Positions 1 through 13,466 of a stretch of DNA of 64,000 nucleotides are shown one piece after another. This DNA is from Pholis gunnellus (lineage: Eukaryota; Chordata; Actinopteri; Perciformes; Pholidae), in the NCBI GenBank assembly GCA_910591455.2, contig OU342826.1, forward strand, positions 11,750,356 to 11,814,355, in the 5' to 3' direction. Within the stretch, counting starts at the first letter, position 1. Each line of letters begins with the position of its first letter. The position numbers and the translations under genes are program-made. Under the pieces are notes generated by a model. That model saw nothing but the letters and a program-made list of their open reading frames with translations. It did no database searches and was not told where the DNA came from.

Positions 1-880
1 GCGTCTCAAGTGTCAGTACCAGTGTACTGTGAGCCTTTTAACACAGTGATTAAAGTATGCATTCTTATATGAAGAGGAGACATATAACTTGTAACTTTAT
101 TCCATTTTAAAGTGTTAAAACACCTGTTTTGGGATTTCTTTGACACAGTTGGATGTGGATGAACCACTGGCTGCATTTGTCCACTCTTTTCCATTTTGCG
201 CATGAACATATGGTATGTGCTCGCCTGTCGAGGGTTTATGGGATAATCACATTAGGTGGAATAAATACACTGACAGAAAAGCTGTGCCTGGTGTGTGTGC
301 TTGTAAATATCTGTGTTTGTGTGTGTGTGTATTTGTGTGTGCAGCTGATTGGATAGTGGTAGATTTATAAACAGATTTTGTTTGGTTGTTAGGTTTTACA
401 TCAACTAAAATTAGTTTTGGGAATGAAGTAAGTTTCCCCCCCTGCTCATTTAAGAAAGACCACCGCATGTTTGTATTATCTAACCAACAAATCTAGCTAC
501 ATGGCTAACGCTAGCCATGCTAACGCTGGCTTCCTTGCTGCACCTGGTTCGTTTTCCTGCTGCTAGCATTAGCAACATGCTACCACTGGCAGCCTGGCTA
601 CTATCCAGAAAAACAACCGCAGTCCAATCTAAATGCCGAAGGCAACATTGTTCTATAACCATAACATTGCGCAATCAACAATTATTTCATAATAAGTTAA
701 AAGAAAAGGAGTTGTCTTTACCCGCTTTTAAAGCTTGAATACTTAATTTGCTGCGCATGCATTGTAAGAGAAAATGTTTATGCAAAAGTCCCACAAACAA
801 GTCTAACTTCATGATCCAGGTCCGTAAATTAGACGAAATCCATAAAAATCTAAGAGAGCCTAAATGCCTGACTGTGGAAA
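1..880. other. Non-coding, nothing recognised
   Basis: Only a short GT run (about 316-342) and GCTAGC/GCTAAC words around 496-600 stand out. No exon-like frame with splice sites was seen. Confidence 0.6.
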
Positions 881-883
881 CAC

Positions 884-948
<65 letters not shown>
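881..948 (+). repeat. (CA)n microsatellite
   Basis: 68 bp of CA with one CG interruption at the left end. Confidence 0.98.
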
Positions 949-950
<2 letters not shown>

Positions 951-2130
951 CAGCAGACCAACTGCTGCTCCTGTTGCCTCCGTTCTGGCTGTGGGGACCA
1001 GCATGGAGTTAGGATGATCCTCGCTGCTGTGCTGTTTGTACTCCGTCTACAGCGACTTCACCGCCTGCGACAGCGAGCAAACACCCACCTGACAGCCCAA
1101 CATGCTTCCAGAGATCAGACCAGCAACCCCTCCAGCTCAACGGCTCAACAGCTTCTGCTCTAAAGCCATCAGATGTGTCTACATCATCGCTCTTGTACTG
1201 TATAAAAATGATCAGTGCCATCATACACGTAAATATTGCTCACGCCGATTTAGACAGTTCCATGACATTTCCATAGCGGGCTAGTTGTTATTGTGGTTGT
1301 TGCAACGAGCAGAGCGTCTGCTCCTTTTGTACATCGAGCTCAACGCCTCCTGTGCCCGACTTTCTTTTCCTCAAATTAGACGGCAATGCTTCTCCTTTCC
1401 TTCAGCAGATTAAGTGTGGGCGAGGTAAAGAAGAGCGAGGGAGAGAAAAGAAGACCAGCTGAGCCACTGGGAATAAGAACGGCCGCCCTGACCCGTCTTA
1501 CAACAACACGCTCTCATTCGACTCAATAACGGCTCCAAGAACACAAGTGCTCCTCACTAATTTCTCTCGCTGTCCATCTATCGCTGCTTCGCTCTCCACC
1601 ACCTCTTCGCCTTCTCGCTGCCGCCCGCCAGCAAGTGCTCTCGCCTCTTCCTGTCTCGCTTCCTTTTGCTCTCAATCTATCTTGTGTTCTTCGCCGCTCA
1701 ACTCTTCGCTCCCGTGCTCCGGCAGCCACCAGCCTGGCCTCTCTCATCCTCTCCACTTGTTAGTTTTCTGATCTCCATTTTCTCGGCCTTAACCCCTTCC
1801 TTCTCATCTCTCGCCCTCCCTCCCTCTGTCTCAGTCCACCACGCGCTCGCTTCTTGCTGGCAGTCTGTAACTTCTCTCATACCTCCTTTCAGAGGCACAG
1901 AGTGGTCTTGCTTTCTTTGTTGCCCTCGCTCTCCATTTGTCTTCCTCTATCTTTTTTCTCATCTCTCTTTCGTAGGACTTTGTAGCACTCCTACTGTTGA
2001 ATTGCATCCCTCACCCCCTCCTCTCTCCCATCTGTGTTATAAATAGAGGTTGGATTAGGCTGACTTTTTGTTTTGCTCACTATTAGGGAGCGGATCAATT
2101 CCACAAATTGAGTGGATGGGGACGTGAATG
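949..2130. other. Non-coding; strongly pyrimidine-rich 1547-2035
   Basis: About 490 bp are dominated by CT-rich words (CTCTCGC, CCCTCC, TTCCTT). The long frames seen there on both strands are low-complexity. No gene was recognised. Confidence 0.6.
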
Positions 2131-2143
2131 CACGCACACACAC

Positions 2144-2218
<75 letters not shown>

Positions 2219-2226
2219 CACACACA
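2131..2226 (+). repeat. (CA)n microsatellite
   Basis: 96 bp of CA with CG interruptions, the longest CA tract in the window. Confidence 0.98.
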
Positions 2227-2658
2227 GCCCTGCTGTCCTCCAAAATGCCACAGTGACAAAGACGATACAATCACAGGCATTGTCCTTGTTCTCACACTGC
2301 TGCCTCCCTCTTCTCCCCCATAACAGTCTTCTTCTCTTCCATTTTCCACATCCCTTTCTTTGAGCCTTAAGCCTTTTGGACTTCCGTTGAACCGTCTCCT
2401 CTTCCTTCCTTTCCTCCCTTCCGTCCCTTTCGTTCTGCATGTATTTATCTCCACATTCTTTATGTTTGACAGAATACCCTGGTTTGTATGTGATTTACAC
2501 TGTTTGCTGGACTGCGTGAGTCTTAACACTTATAGCCTTACACACAGTGGCTCAGAAGATTATAAATACAAGATATATAATAGTATCACAACAGTAATAG
2601 TGATTCATAAATCACTACCAGTAGTGACACCATAGTCCACATAACACCCCGTTTTTAG

Positions 2659-3095
2659 ACTATCCTGACTCCTTCTTCCTCAAAGCCCCTAATTGCTTAA
2701 ATACTATCCTGACTCCTTATTCCTCAAATACTATCCTGACTCCTTACTCCTCAAATACTATCCTGACTCCTTATTCCTCAAATACTATCCTGACTCCTTA
2801 CTCCTCAAATACTATCCTGACTCCTTATTCCTCAAATACTATCCTGACTCCTTGCTCCTCAAATACTATCCTAAATCCTTATTCCTCAAATACTATAACT
2901 CCTTACTCCTCAAATACTATCCTAACTCCTTACTCCTCAAATACTATCCTGACTCCTTATTCCTCAAATACTATCCTGACTCCTTATTCCTCAAATACTA
3001 TCCTGACTCCTTATTCCTCAAATACTATCCTAACTCCTTATTCCTCAAATACTATCCTAACTACTCTTCCTTTGAGTCTATCCTCACTCCTTGTA
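2659..3095 (+). repeat. 27-bp minisatellite
   Basis: About 16 tandem copies of a 27-bp unit beginning ACTATCCTGACTCCTTATTC. The units differ by single substitutions (TTATTCC/TTACTCC, CTGACT/CTAACT) and the edge units are degenerate. The 27-bp period creates a 136-codon frame that is not a gene. Confidence 0.97.
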
Positions 3096-6000
3096 TTTAT
3101 TGAAGGGATATAGGCTTACTGGCAGGTCCAGATAGGCAGGTTCAGGAAAGCAGGCAGACCGGCCTGTGCAGGTCCAGGTTTAGGGGGTAACAGAAGCTCC
3201 AAAACAACAACAACAAGAAAGCCAGAAACACTATGACGGGTCTTGCAGGCGATGAGCGGACCGGGGCCGCCTGGTGAACTGAGAGGCTGATGAGGGAATG
3301 AGCTGCAGGTGAGCAGGTGGAGGGAAGTGGGAACAGGTGTGAGATGGGCGGGGCACTTAGGTGAAGGGGGAAGGACGGAAAGTCAGAGGGCATCTGGTGG
3401 ATGGATGTAAAATGGCAATGAGGGGGAAAAGGAGATGTGGCTGGAGGGCAGGGACGGGGAGGCAGACGGGGCAGTGAGGGCCTGGAGACCACATGTGTGT
3501 GTGTGTGTGTGTGTGTCATCTTCTTTTCATATATCTTTGGTGCAATACGTGGAAACGATCATGAATTGGCTCTCGGTTTAACACTTTACTGCTGAATTAC
3601 ATGCATCACCAATATAATGTAGCAATATGGATTTGTATGCACTGCATATGCAGCAGGGTATTACTCTCAGGAAGTGCAAGGAATGAAGGTCAATGAAAGG
3701 CTCTCAAGCAATCAGTTGTGCTCTGCATAGACACGTCCATGCATTTATTCCCTTTGCATCTCCACATCTGTGTATGTCTACAGCAGAATCAACCCCCGGT
3801 CCAGCGCTCCTCCTCACCCCCCCCTCCCCGTCTGTCCTCACATAACCTCTTATTATCCCCAATCCACCTCCCTCCTCCCCTCTCTCGGCCTCTCTGCCCT
3901 CGCTGCTTCCCTCCCTCCGACACTATAACGATCTGGCCATTACCGAGGCTGCCGTTCCAGCCCTGGTTTCACAGGGTGTCCGAGGTCTAATTGGGACTGA
4001 ATGAGTGTGTGTGTGTGTGTGTGTGTGTGCTGTGAGGCCTCATTGACACAGGCTGAGATCGAGGGGCTGGCCTGTCCATCCCCCCGATAGAGATGTACTC
4101 TGAGTGAGTCTTGACATCCAAACACAGACACACACACTGAAGCATATTGCTCCCACACTTCACATGTTCCCATTTCAACATGCATGCAGTACTTGCACAC
4201 TTGATATTTTTTGGTCTACATTATGACTGTGCTTTCTATCTTTTCCTATTGCTTTTGATGGCTAGTGTAGTTTTTATGCAGACTTTCTCATAGTTCTCTC
4301 CGCTTCTATTCTGGGACGTTTTGGTCCAGTTTCATGGTTTGTTTCATGGCTTTTATATCTGTTTGCCATCCTTTCAGATTTCCTTTATTTTCAAGCTGGT
4401 TTTGTTGATTTTGAGCTAGTCGTGGTTAAACGTTGGAAAGAGACAGAAGTTTCTAAAACATAACATTTCTAGGTAAATTAGCGCATTAGCACTTCTATGC
4501 TACGCTAGTTACTGAGGTTCTACACATTCTGCGGCAGAGTGGCGCTGTCTGTATGCTGCTCAATGACCTCACACGAAGTGAAGCGACCGCAGAAGCAACG
4601 TTTCAACGTCTATGAGTTACAGTTACTTCGCCAAAAAGTTTTGTCAAAATCGGAGACATTAGATTCTTGTTTGTCGGGGACTGCAGAGAAAAATGTGTCA
4701 ATCTTGGCTATATTTCAGGAACATTTACATAGAAAATGTATGAAAAACAATGTATTTGACCAGTAAACAGATCAATACAAACTGTACATTCTTCACATTA
4801 GCGTGGTTGTACACACATAGCTTCAGAAGATGTGAGACACAGGGGAGACACGTTTTATCTGTTGGTGTCTGTGGAGCACATTATCTGGTGTGTGAAGGGT
4901 ACGTGTTTTCTATTTTGTGAACGTAGGAGTTCAAGCATGAGGAGCAGAGGAAACAATAAATTGTGTGTGGAGAACTCCGCTGTCGTATATCTACTACCCC
5001 CCCCCCCCCCCCCCCCCCCCCCCATCTCATACATAACAATACCTCCTTAATTGGAACGCCGCTCTTGACAGCTACAATACTATTCAGGTGAAAACACGGC
5101 AAGAACAAATAGAGAAAGAGACGACACGCCTTGAAAAGAAGCCCGTTTGAAGTCGGTGCACTTTTGTAACTTAGCAAAGCGACTTTGCCAAAACTGCATG
5201 TGTGCGCAGAGAAGTGATTGTTCTTCTTCTCCGCCGCGTAGGACGCGAGAGTGCGTTTCCTCGGCAGGCATGAGAGTTTTGAGATGGGATCTCTGGCTAT
5301 ACAGCCGCATTGCCAGGAGCCTGGCTTCCTTTCACCACGGGGTGTGTGTGTGTGTGTGTGTTAGTGCAGTCATCTGTAATCAAACATTTTCACATGCACT
5401 GAGATCTTCCTGTTTGTGCTCCATGCCACCCCGGGGGGGGGGGGGGGGGGTATGGATTATCAGCAGCAGCCACTTATCTCGTCTTGTCTGTGCTGACAGT
5501 TAATCTGATGGTGGAGCAGCGAGTTCTGCTTCGGCTACAGAGCTGTCAGACCTCCAGCTCTGATTGGTGTTGGCTATACTCGCATTCACCACAGCCACGC
5601 TTTCCCCCGCATCTGTGTGCAACTACACCGAACATGACCGCTGGCAAGCAGCGACATCTCGGCGTTTCAAATCGTCTTCATTTCAAGTATGACCGATGGA
5701 CGTTTTCCACCTGAAGTCCCACTTGATCACATCTATCCTCTGCGATGATCCGGAGTCCACAGTGAGCTGTTTGGCTCCCGTTCCACAGACTCATTAATAA
5801 ATGGACCTGGAACATTTCCACCGGCTCAACTATTTATATGCATCACAAACATCACGTCGCTACCTGCTTACTGTTTGTTTGAGTTTGTCATTGTTTATTC
5901 TGATAGCGTTACTCATCCCTTAATGCTGATTTAGTGATGTTAACATTCATGCAGCGACGAAGCATCATTTTAGACACCACTACTGCTTTAGCAGGTCCAG

Positions 6001-6252
6001 CATATTAGTGTATTAAATACGTTTTCAATTAAATTAAATTGCAGCACAATGTTCTTGATTGGTGTTTTTTTCTTATTTAAGGAGGTGCCACGTTCTTGTA
6101 GCACACAGACGTCGTAGGATGGAGGCCGGGATGGATGCTGTGTAACTGAAGGACTTTGACACGATTGACAAGATCGTGGTTTTCATCAAATACTGTAAAA
6201 GTGTTTAGTCCACAATCCTTCGCTAGCCTTAACTAAATGCTGTGAGTGACGT
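3096..6252. other. Non-coding with simple repeats
   Basis: Holds a GT run (3494-3516), a GT run (4003-4029), C27 (4997-5023), a GT run (5341-5361) and G18 (5433-5450). A 3130-3480 block is AGG/GGCAGG-rich. Nothing gene-like was recognised. Confidence 0.6.
4997..5023 (+). repeat. poly(dC) tract, 27 bp
   Basis: Uninterrupted C27. A G18 tract lies 410 bases away at 5433-5450. Confidence 0.9.
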
Positions 6253-6780
6253 AGATATCACCATAACACCTCCCCAGTTGAATACTGACAATAAGACAAA
6301 TATTTTTGGCTGAAATGTTATGTTTAAGCATGCATTAAATATGTGCTAATGTGCAGACATTTCCAGAACAGAAATCTGAAGATTGGATCAAGTCAAAAGG
6401 TTTTTTTTAAATCTCTTTTTATCACTCCATGAATCAGAGAAGACTCTGAACAGCCAGGAAAAATGAATACATTTCGCCATGTTTTTGGGAATAAAATGTT
6501 CTATAAATCAGGTTATGAATGATATATGACCAAACCCCTCTGAGACACACCTTCAGAATATAGATAGACATGAAACTGAATGTGGTGATGTATAAGTGCT
6601 ACTGAAGGGGAGATTTCTTGCTTACCTTTAATAAAGATGTTTTATAAAATGACACTACGGGTTTATAGGGTAAAATAATGAACTAAAAGATATCACCATG
6701 ACACTTACCTAGTTTATTACCTACACTAAGACAATAGTTTTTTGTTTAAATACACTAATGAGGCATTATATAATGGTAAC
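6253..6780 (+). repeat. Diverged direct duplication / dispersed repeat
   Basis: AGATATCACCATAACACCTC at 6253 recurs as AGATATCACCATGACACTTA at 6688. In each case a CAGTT/TAGTT block, an AATAAGACAA/CTAAGACAAT block and a poly-T-containing stretch follow. The two copies lie about 435 bases apart in an AT-rich tract. This looks like two tandem pieces of a decayed dispersed repeat; no coding potential was seen. Confidence 0.5.
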
Positions 6781-9700
6781 TTTGGGTTCATTTAGGAGAA
6801 ATCTACAGAAGCAAATAGACAACCTAGTAAAACAAACACCTTAATGTGTATTTAAAAATCCTTTCTTTCCACTAGTCGGAAAACTGACGAGAAACAATTT
6901 GGAACGCTGTCTTTAAATGTTTTTACTTGTAATATTTCCTTGTGGAATAAAAGAAATAAATGCAGTATACTGCTTTGTTTAAGAAAATCAAACCTTTGAA
7001 TCTCTTTAGTCACACATACAGCCCTCCACCGCAGCGGGGTAAACTGTGAAACTCTTTGCCAACTCCAGTTCTACGACGGGGTGAAAGAAGGTGATCATTA
7101 AGGAGGGACGGCCGTGTCCCGCTCTTAAGCCTCCTCCATCACTGCACCACCGCCTCTACATCCATTAAGCCTAATAGGGCAATTCTCTCAATGGTTGCAA
7201 CCACACCTCCAACACAGCATAAAGGAAATGGCCACACGCAGACATAAATAGCAAGAGGAATCCCATAAAGGAGGTCAGCTAGATTATTACCTATCCTCTA
7301 CTGGTAGTGCAGCAGAAGCACTGATGTAGGCAGAACTACACAGGACGTTTTGGTGAGCGTTACATATTGGAACGCTCCCTTTTTTCAAAACCATGCATCA
7401 TCCAACCTGGAGTATATTTCTGTGGCTGGTCGCACTATGGCGCCTGCTGGGAGGTCTTCTCCGCAATACAATTTGACAAACTTCATTTGTTTCAGTGAGC
7501 GCTTTAAAAGTGTATTGATTTGGATTAAACCGCCCCGTAATAGCTCTGGGCTAGGTCAAAGCCAGCGTCGGGGTGTTCACCGAGTTCCAGGAGCGAGAGA
7601 GGAGCTGAGCCAGCCTTCGCTGCTGCTTCCCTCGGTCCCTTATAGCCATTACACGTGGCAATAAACTCAGCCAAGTGCCAGAAAAAAAGAAACTGTGTTG
7701 AGCTTTTCCCCAAGCGCTAAGCTAGCTGACAGGCGACACGGCGCCAACTAGCTCTCTCTCTCTCCCCCCCGTCTCTGTCTCTCTCGCTCTCTCTCCCGGT
7801 ACCTTCCAATCCTTTTCATCTCCCTCTTTCCCTCAGTCTCCCTCCTCCTCCTCGCTTTCTTTGTCTTGTCAAAGGGTTTCAAGCTCAATAAAATACTATC
7901 CGTCAGCGAGCGATGGAGTAGGTGTATTCGACACGATATTGACACAACCTTGACACGACGTGGGCCGAGCATTGAGGTAATGGGAGAGCGCTGGGAGCTC
8001 CCGCAGCAAATAACCGACAGGCCCACCGAGAGACGGAGCGACGGAGAAAGACAAGAGACTGTAGTAATGTTAAAGTAAAGTTGGTTTGACAGTGCTGTTG
8101 ATCCTTTTCCTACTGCAGAAGTTCCTTTTCTGCTCCGCGCCGGGTTTTTGTACTATACGCTGAGCTGAACTGTGCTATTCTTTGGTTTCCTATACTCTCC
8201 TGTTTTTCTTGTTTTATTTTGCATTTTCCACAGAGTCAGTTCTGCTCTGCCCTTCCTCTTCCGGCTCCTTCCTGTCGTCTCTCTCCGCTCTCCTTTCATC
8301 ATTTCTCGATATACTACCCGACCGTGTCCCGGTGCCACCTCGTTCCGTTCAAAATCCTCTTAAAAAGTCATTTGTACTCGGCACGTAAGGATGTAAAAAT
8401 GGTGAAATGAATAATAGAATGGACGCCGGCCTCCACATTTCTCACTGCTGATTGCTCACGGCCTCCTTGTCTTCTTGTATTTCACGGCGGTAGCGATGTG
8501 TGTACAGCGTGTCCGTGGTAAAACAGCCTACAGGAAATGGAGGGATTTAGGAGGAGAGCATCTCCCTGGATGCTCCTAATTATACGAAAAAGACGAAACA
8601 CGTCAAGTCTCCGTCCTGGCATGGCGCTGTCCTCCAAAACGGGGGACTGGAGCGAGGACTGTAGTAGTGGGGGGGGGGGGGGGGGGGGGGGGGGGGTTTA
8701 CAGCAATCGCGTCTGTCTGAGGGCATGAACAGAGAGGCCGATATGGAGGGATGCTGCATTGCCCACAGGCCAGCGTCTGTTAACAGAGTTATAACCACAG
8801 TGGATGCAGCACATAATACAGAGAGACAGAGAGAGGAGGAGGGGGAGACAGATACGGGCAAAAAGGGGGGAGGAAATTGAGAGAAATTTCGCTGTTGGAG
8901 ACAAAAGCTTGTATCTGTCTCACTACAGACAGTCTCTTATTATTCCTCCAGACCATCGAGCATCTTGCCATCCAGGAGAGAGCATTGTGTGTGTCTGTGA
9001 TGAAGCCACTCCAGCTCTCCCGACGTCTTTCATCTCACAAGAGACAACAAGTTCCTGTGGTCCCGCCATCGCTCCAACTAATGCCCCCTTCATGTCTCTT
9101 TGTCCGTTTTCTCGTTCTTCGCTCCTCCGACTTCGTAAATATTCTCAGCAGCCCCGCAAATACATATATTTAGACGACTGTACGACCATCCGGGGCCGCT
9201 TCCAGCCGTTCTGCGACACATTCAATTAAAAGACGAAGCCGATCCAGTAAACCGCGCTCACTCATCCAGCCGGTGGAAAACCACTTTGTGCAGAGCCAGT
9301 GTTACAGGCAGTTAATCAACAGCCTGTTTGATGCGGAGCCATTGTTCTTGCTCTGAACATACAGTGGTCAGCCGGGACAGTCACTTTTATAGAGGAAGCT
9401 TAACAAGGCTTCGGTGCTTGGTCAGTATTCATTTCAGTCGCCGCATGCTGTTTCAGAGCTTCATAAAAACCCCGGATGAGATAAAATAATTATGAGAAAC
9501 ACAAGTCTGAATGCTGACATTGCTCTACTCAGCTGTAAACATGGAATCCTGGCCACTGTTGATTTATTCGTGTCTAATAATTGAAGTCGATACTGTTTCT
9601 ATAGTGAGAAGCACGGTACGCGCACAGAGCATCCTGTTACTGTTCAGATTGGTATGTATCACCAAACACGCGCCTCTTTTAATGATTATATCATATATCA

Positions 9701-10184
9701 TATCCGCCTGTGAGTGTTAACGAAACAATCAGTCATCATAATTCACATTGACACTGAGGGCTTTTGCTGCTTATGCATTCTCTGGTACTTCATTCTGTTA
9801 CGCAGACGGCATTGTGCTGCGTTCAACTGATTGGACCTAAAGCAGCGTTTCCTGCTATACTACTGTATATTGTGCTGTGTGCAGATCAAAATGAACTACA
9901 ACATACGAACACAATATCAAATGTGCGACCAGGCCCTTCTTTTTCATTTTACACGACGACGGAGTACTAAAAGAAATAGATACTTCCAGTTAGAAGTCTA
10001 GGATTTATGATCTAGTTTGAGATCAATAAACAGTGTTTATCTGCAGCAGTTTCAAACACAATATGAGCGGCTGCAATTTGGACTAATAAAATCGATGCTT
10101 TTATCAATAATGATTTGAAGAATCTTATTAAGGTTTTCTTTGCTTTTGCACTGATAATAATTGAAAATATAGGCCGGGTGTGAT
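6781..10184. other. Non-coding
   Basis: Holds CT-rich 7751-7865, G28 (8669-8696) and AG-rich 8820-8880. The frames at 8804-9229 are not supported by splice context or recognisable protein sequence. Confidence 0.55.
8669..8696 (+). repeat. poly(dG) tract, 28 bp
   Basis: Uninterrupted G28, the longest of the poly(dG:dC) tracts in the window. Confidence 0.9.
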
Positions 10185-10335
10185 GTTAAAAAACTTTTAA
10201 AGCTGCACCAATCAATATCTTTTATATAAATAATTATTGTAGAAATCCCCTTTTTCTGCTGCCCCCTAGTGGCCAACATGTTTTGGCACTTGGTGATGGC
10301 CGATCCCCTTAACAAACTAATAATGCTATTCAACA
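10185..10335. repeat. Probable short dispersed repeat fragment carrying a CTCF motif
   Basis: The segment starting TTTTAAAGCTGCACCAATCA and continuing through the GCTGCCCCCTAGTGGCC block resembles other fish repeats that begin with TTTAAAGCTGC. No second copy exists in this window and boundaries are approximate. Confidence 0.35.
10259..10272 (-). promoter_or_regulatory. CTCF core motif
   Basis: The minus strand reads CCACTAGGGGGCAG, matching the vertebrate CTCF core CCASYAGRKGGCRS at 14 of 14 positions, within TGGCCACTAGGGGGCAGCAG. CTCF is an insulator/loop-anchor factor. Occupancy cannot be inferred from sequence. Confidence 0.65.
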
Positions 10336-12029
10336 ATAGTGATCTGACGTTGACTATCTGTTTTGTGAAATATAAACTAATATAAAACGTACTTAGTTCA
10401 CCGCAGCCATTTGGGTCTAGCGGTGTCCTGAGAAAGTATCTTTTAGTGCATCCTCCAAGAAACCCCCATGATGTCGCTGTAAAGACCGGGTCGTAAATGA
10501 GAAAAGGTTTCTTCTTCAGGTTTAATTTATGTTAAACCTAATTTGCTAGCGCAGAGGAAATTACAAGAAACCTTGAAATCCATGACAGATTATTATGTTT
10601 CTCTCTTGTGAGGAACTGACACAGCCGGCCCACACACAAAGTCAGTATCCTGTAGTCTTGAGTCTATTTTCCTTTGTTTGTATTTTACATCTAGAAACTA
10701 AAAGAAGCTCCATTTGTTGAATAAACATGCAACCTACTAATTCAGCTCATATTTTAGAAAAGCATCTGTCAGAAATAGCACTGGCTAAGAGATTGAAGGT
10801 AAATGGAAACCTTTCACTGCTTTGTTTGAATAATGATACCCAATGTTACACTGTAATTAAATACCCAGCCGGATGGTTGGTATTCTTATCGTCACTAGTC
10901 ATGAAGAATATTGACTACATTATTGGAGAAAGCCAGAGCCTCCTTCGATCCATCATATCATTTACAACATGTTGCCTCCAAAGGATGATAAACATTTAAA
11001 TCCGGATCATGAAAGAAATAGTCTTCTCGATACTAAACGTAGCTTTCACTGTCGAACCTTTGATTGCTTCCTATGCCTGTTTATCTGACTTATTTATCTC
11101 TGTTTACTCTACTGGCCAGGACACATTTCATCAGAGTGCAGGGTCTGGAGGCTCTACTCGGGTTGTGATTTGCTGGCTAATCTCAATGGATTTTTTTTAG
11201 CATTTTAGGCACCTGTGAGGAGTCTGAAGTGACTGGCTGCAGATTGCAAATCAGCAGAATCTAATGAAGTACTGCATGACGCCTGCCTCTCAAATCACCT
11301 AATATGACCTCCTGTAGCTCTCCTCAATCTCCCTTATTCCTCTTTATGGAATACAAATAAGGAAGCAGATGGAAGAACAGTTGATATTATTTGACTGTTT
11401 CCCGACATATATTGCATAGTTTTTTTATTTTTATTATATCGTTTATTTGTATTCTCAATTGACATAAATCCCTAAATATGTCTGTCACTGTAAACAACGG
11501 TAGAAGTGTTGCTGCTGTAGTTCATCATGCACTACACGGCTTTATCGGGGCTCAACAGTAAGAAAGTTCTTTGAGAATTTGGCAATCAATTCAAAGAACA
11601 TAAAGCTTTTATTCTTTTATGATACATTTCTATAATTAAGGTGACTTAAAACTGCATCTTAACTACACAAAATATTAGGAGACTAGAAATGGCAACCATA
11701 TTGTCAGTTTCGGCAACCAGCGGCTGATATTAATGTTGCAGCTATAAACTGAGCTTCATCGGTGTCTGTCAATTTGGTTTTGATGGAACATTTCCTTTTT
11801 CCGGGCATGTGTGTATTGTGTGTCTCTGTTTATATTATTCTGTGTGTGTGTGTGTGTGTGTGGGAGCGAGGCAGAGAGAGGTGACATTGTACTTGGCAGA
11901 AATATGTTCCAGGTTTGGGGCTCAGGTGGCTCTGGTTTGTCTCTGATCAGAGCTGACACACAGGATGGCACAGTAACTCTCTGTCTCTTTCTTGATTTAA
12001 CTCAATCTCGCTCTGGTTTGTAATCCTCT

Positions 12030-12099
<70 letters not shown>

Positions 12100-13466
12100 A
12101 CACCTACACACAGAGCTGTGCTGTAAGCCCTATCAATCTTTTTGAACATCAACATTGAGCAGCACTGCGGCCCACTAGCCTTTGCTCTCTCACATCTGAC
12201 GCAGAGCAGAGAGCAAGTCCCAGTGCTGCTGAATGAAGTCATCTCTGTGGGCGCAGGATGCTGCCTTAAGTCCTCGCTGCTCCTCTCCACTTTAGAGTTG
12301 GTGCCTTTTTTTTTTATTTGAATAGAATAGCTCATGAATAGGTTTTCACGCTTCATGCTTGAAAGCACGCTAAATTTGGAAAACTGGCTGTTGATATACA
12401 CAAGAGGAAAGAATGAGGACGAATCTGATGAACTGACTGTGCCGGCCGCCGCCGTTAACAGATCAAAAGCTGGCCATGTTTTAGGGTTTGTTCAATGGAA
12501 ATTGTCCGGCAAGTTAAAGATGTTATTTGTTGGTTGGAAAAATAATGAAGGAACCGACTGAGGAAGGATTCTGCCACGCTTACGTCGGATTATAACCGTT
12601 TCCGCACTCTGAATCTGGTTTCTGACAACTCATTACCATCGCAGGTCTCTGACAGTGAACAGTGCTTTGGCTTAGGGCGGAAGGTTGCACAGGTCAGGCT
12701 CATGAGTGGCTTGGAATCATGTATCACAGCCATGAGTATGTGCATGAATCATTTCCACCAGGCAGGAAGTAGCCAAAAAGGTCACACTGCAAACAACTTG
12801 CCCATTGTGCCCGTTTCACTGTATTTCTGACACAATGCAGACATTGTACAGAAGCAGCGCCGCTTCAGCTTTGTTTTGTTTTAGACGAGCAGAGCACCTT
12901 TTCTGCATCCAAATGTGCAATTGTTTGGAAAAGAAAATCCATTTGAGGCTGCACATTACAAGTTGCGGTGCTTAGATTAACACTATTAGTACAGTATTGT
13001 ACCGGCAATCTGCGTTTATCATAAGAGACGTTTACGGTGATTACCATCAGGGCCGAAGCTAACAACGAGCTCAGTTCATGTCCTCTGTGTATAGTTTCTG
13101 GAAATTTGCAGAATTCTTTGAGCAACCCGAAGAGCAGTCTCACTCTGCACTTACACGAGGCTGGTTCTAATGTTACTGTTCTGACTAAATGTATTTAAAT
13201 ATCCCCTCAAGACATGTTTTAAGACATAAAAATACTCTGCTTGTATGAATAATGTAATTATGAATATGTATGAACAATAATTTGTGTCCGATTTGGATTT
13301 TTTCATAAACAGGTTTGACTTCTTTATGAAATATTCTTCAAATCAAATCTAGTTCTTCTCCCCTGCTGAAAAACCCAAATCTATAAATATGCTCATACAA
13401 GCTGTTTCAACAGTTGAACTGCTGGACACTAGATGTCTCCTGCTGGAGGCCTCGACTGTGCGCATC
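10336..13466. other. Non-coding
   Basis: Mostly AT-rich unique-looking sequence with a GT run (11840-11861) and the CA tract at 12031. Nothing else was recognised. Confidence 0.55.
12031..12106 (+). repeat. (CA)n microsatellite
   Basis: About 58 bp of pure CA followed by CG-interrupted units. Confidence 0.97.

Noticed and set aside
1991..2529. Frames of 144-149 codons across the CA tract
   Set aside because: They consist largely of Cys-Val or His-Thr repeats from (CA)n.
2693..3103. 136-codon frame with a 9-residue period
   Set aside because: It is the translated 27-bp minisatellite.
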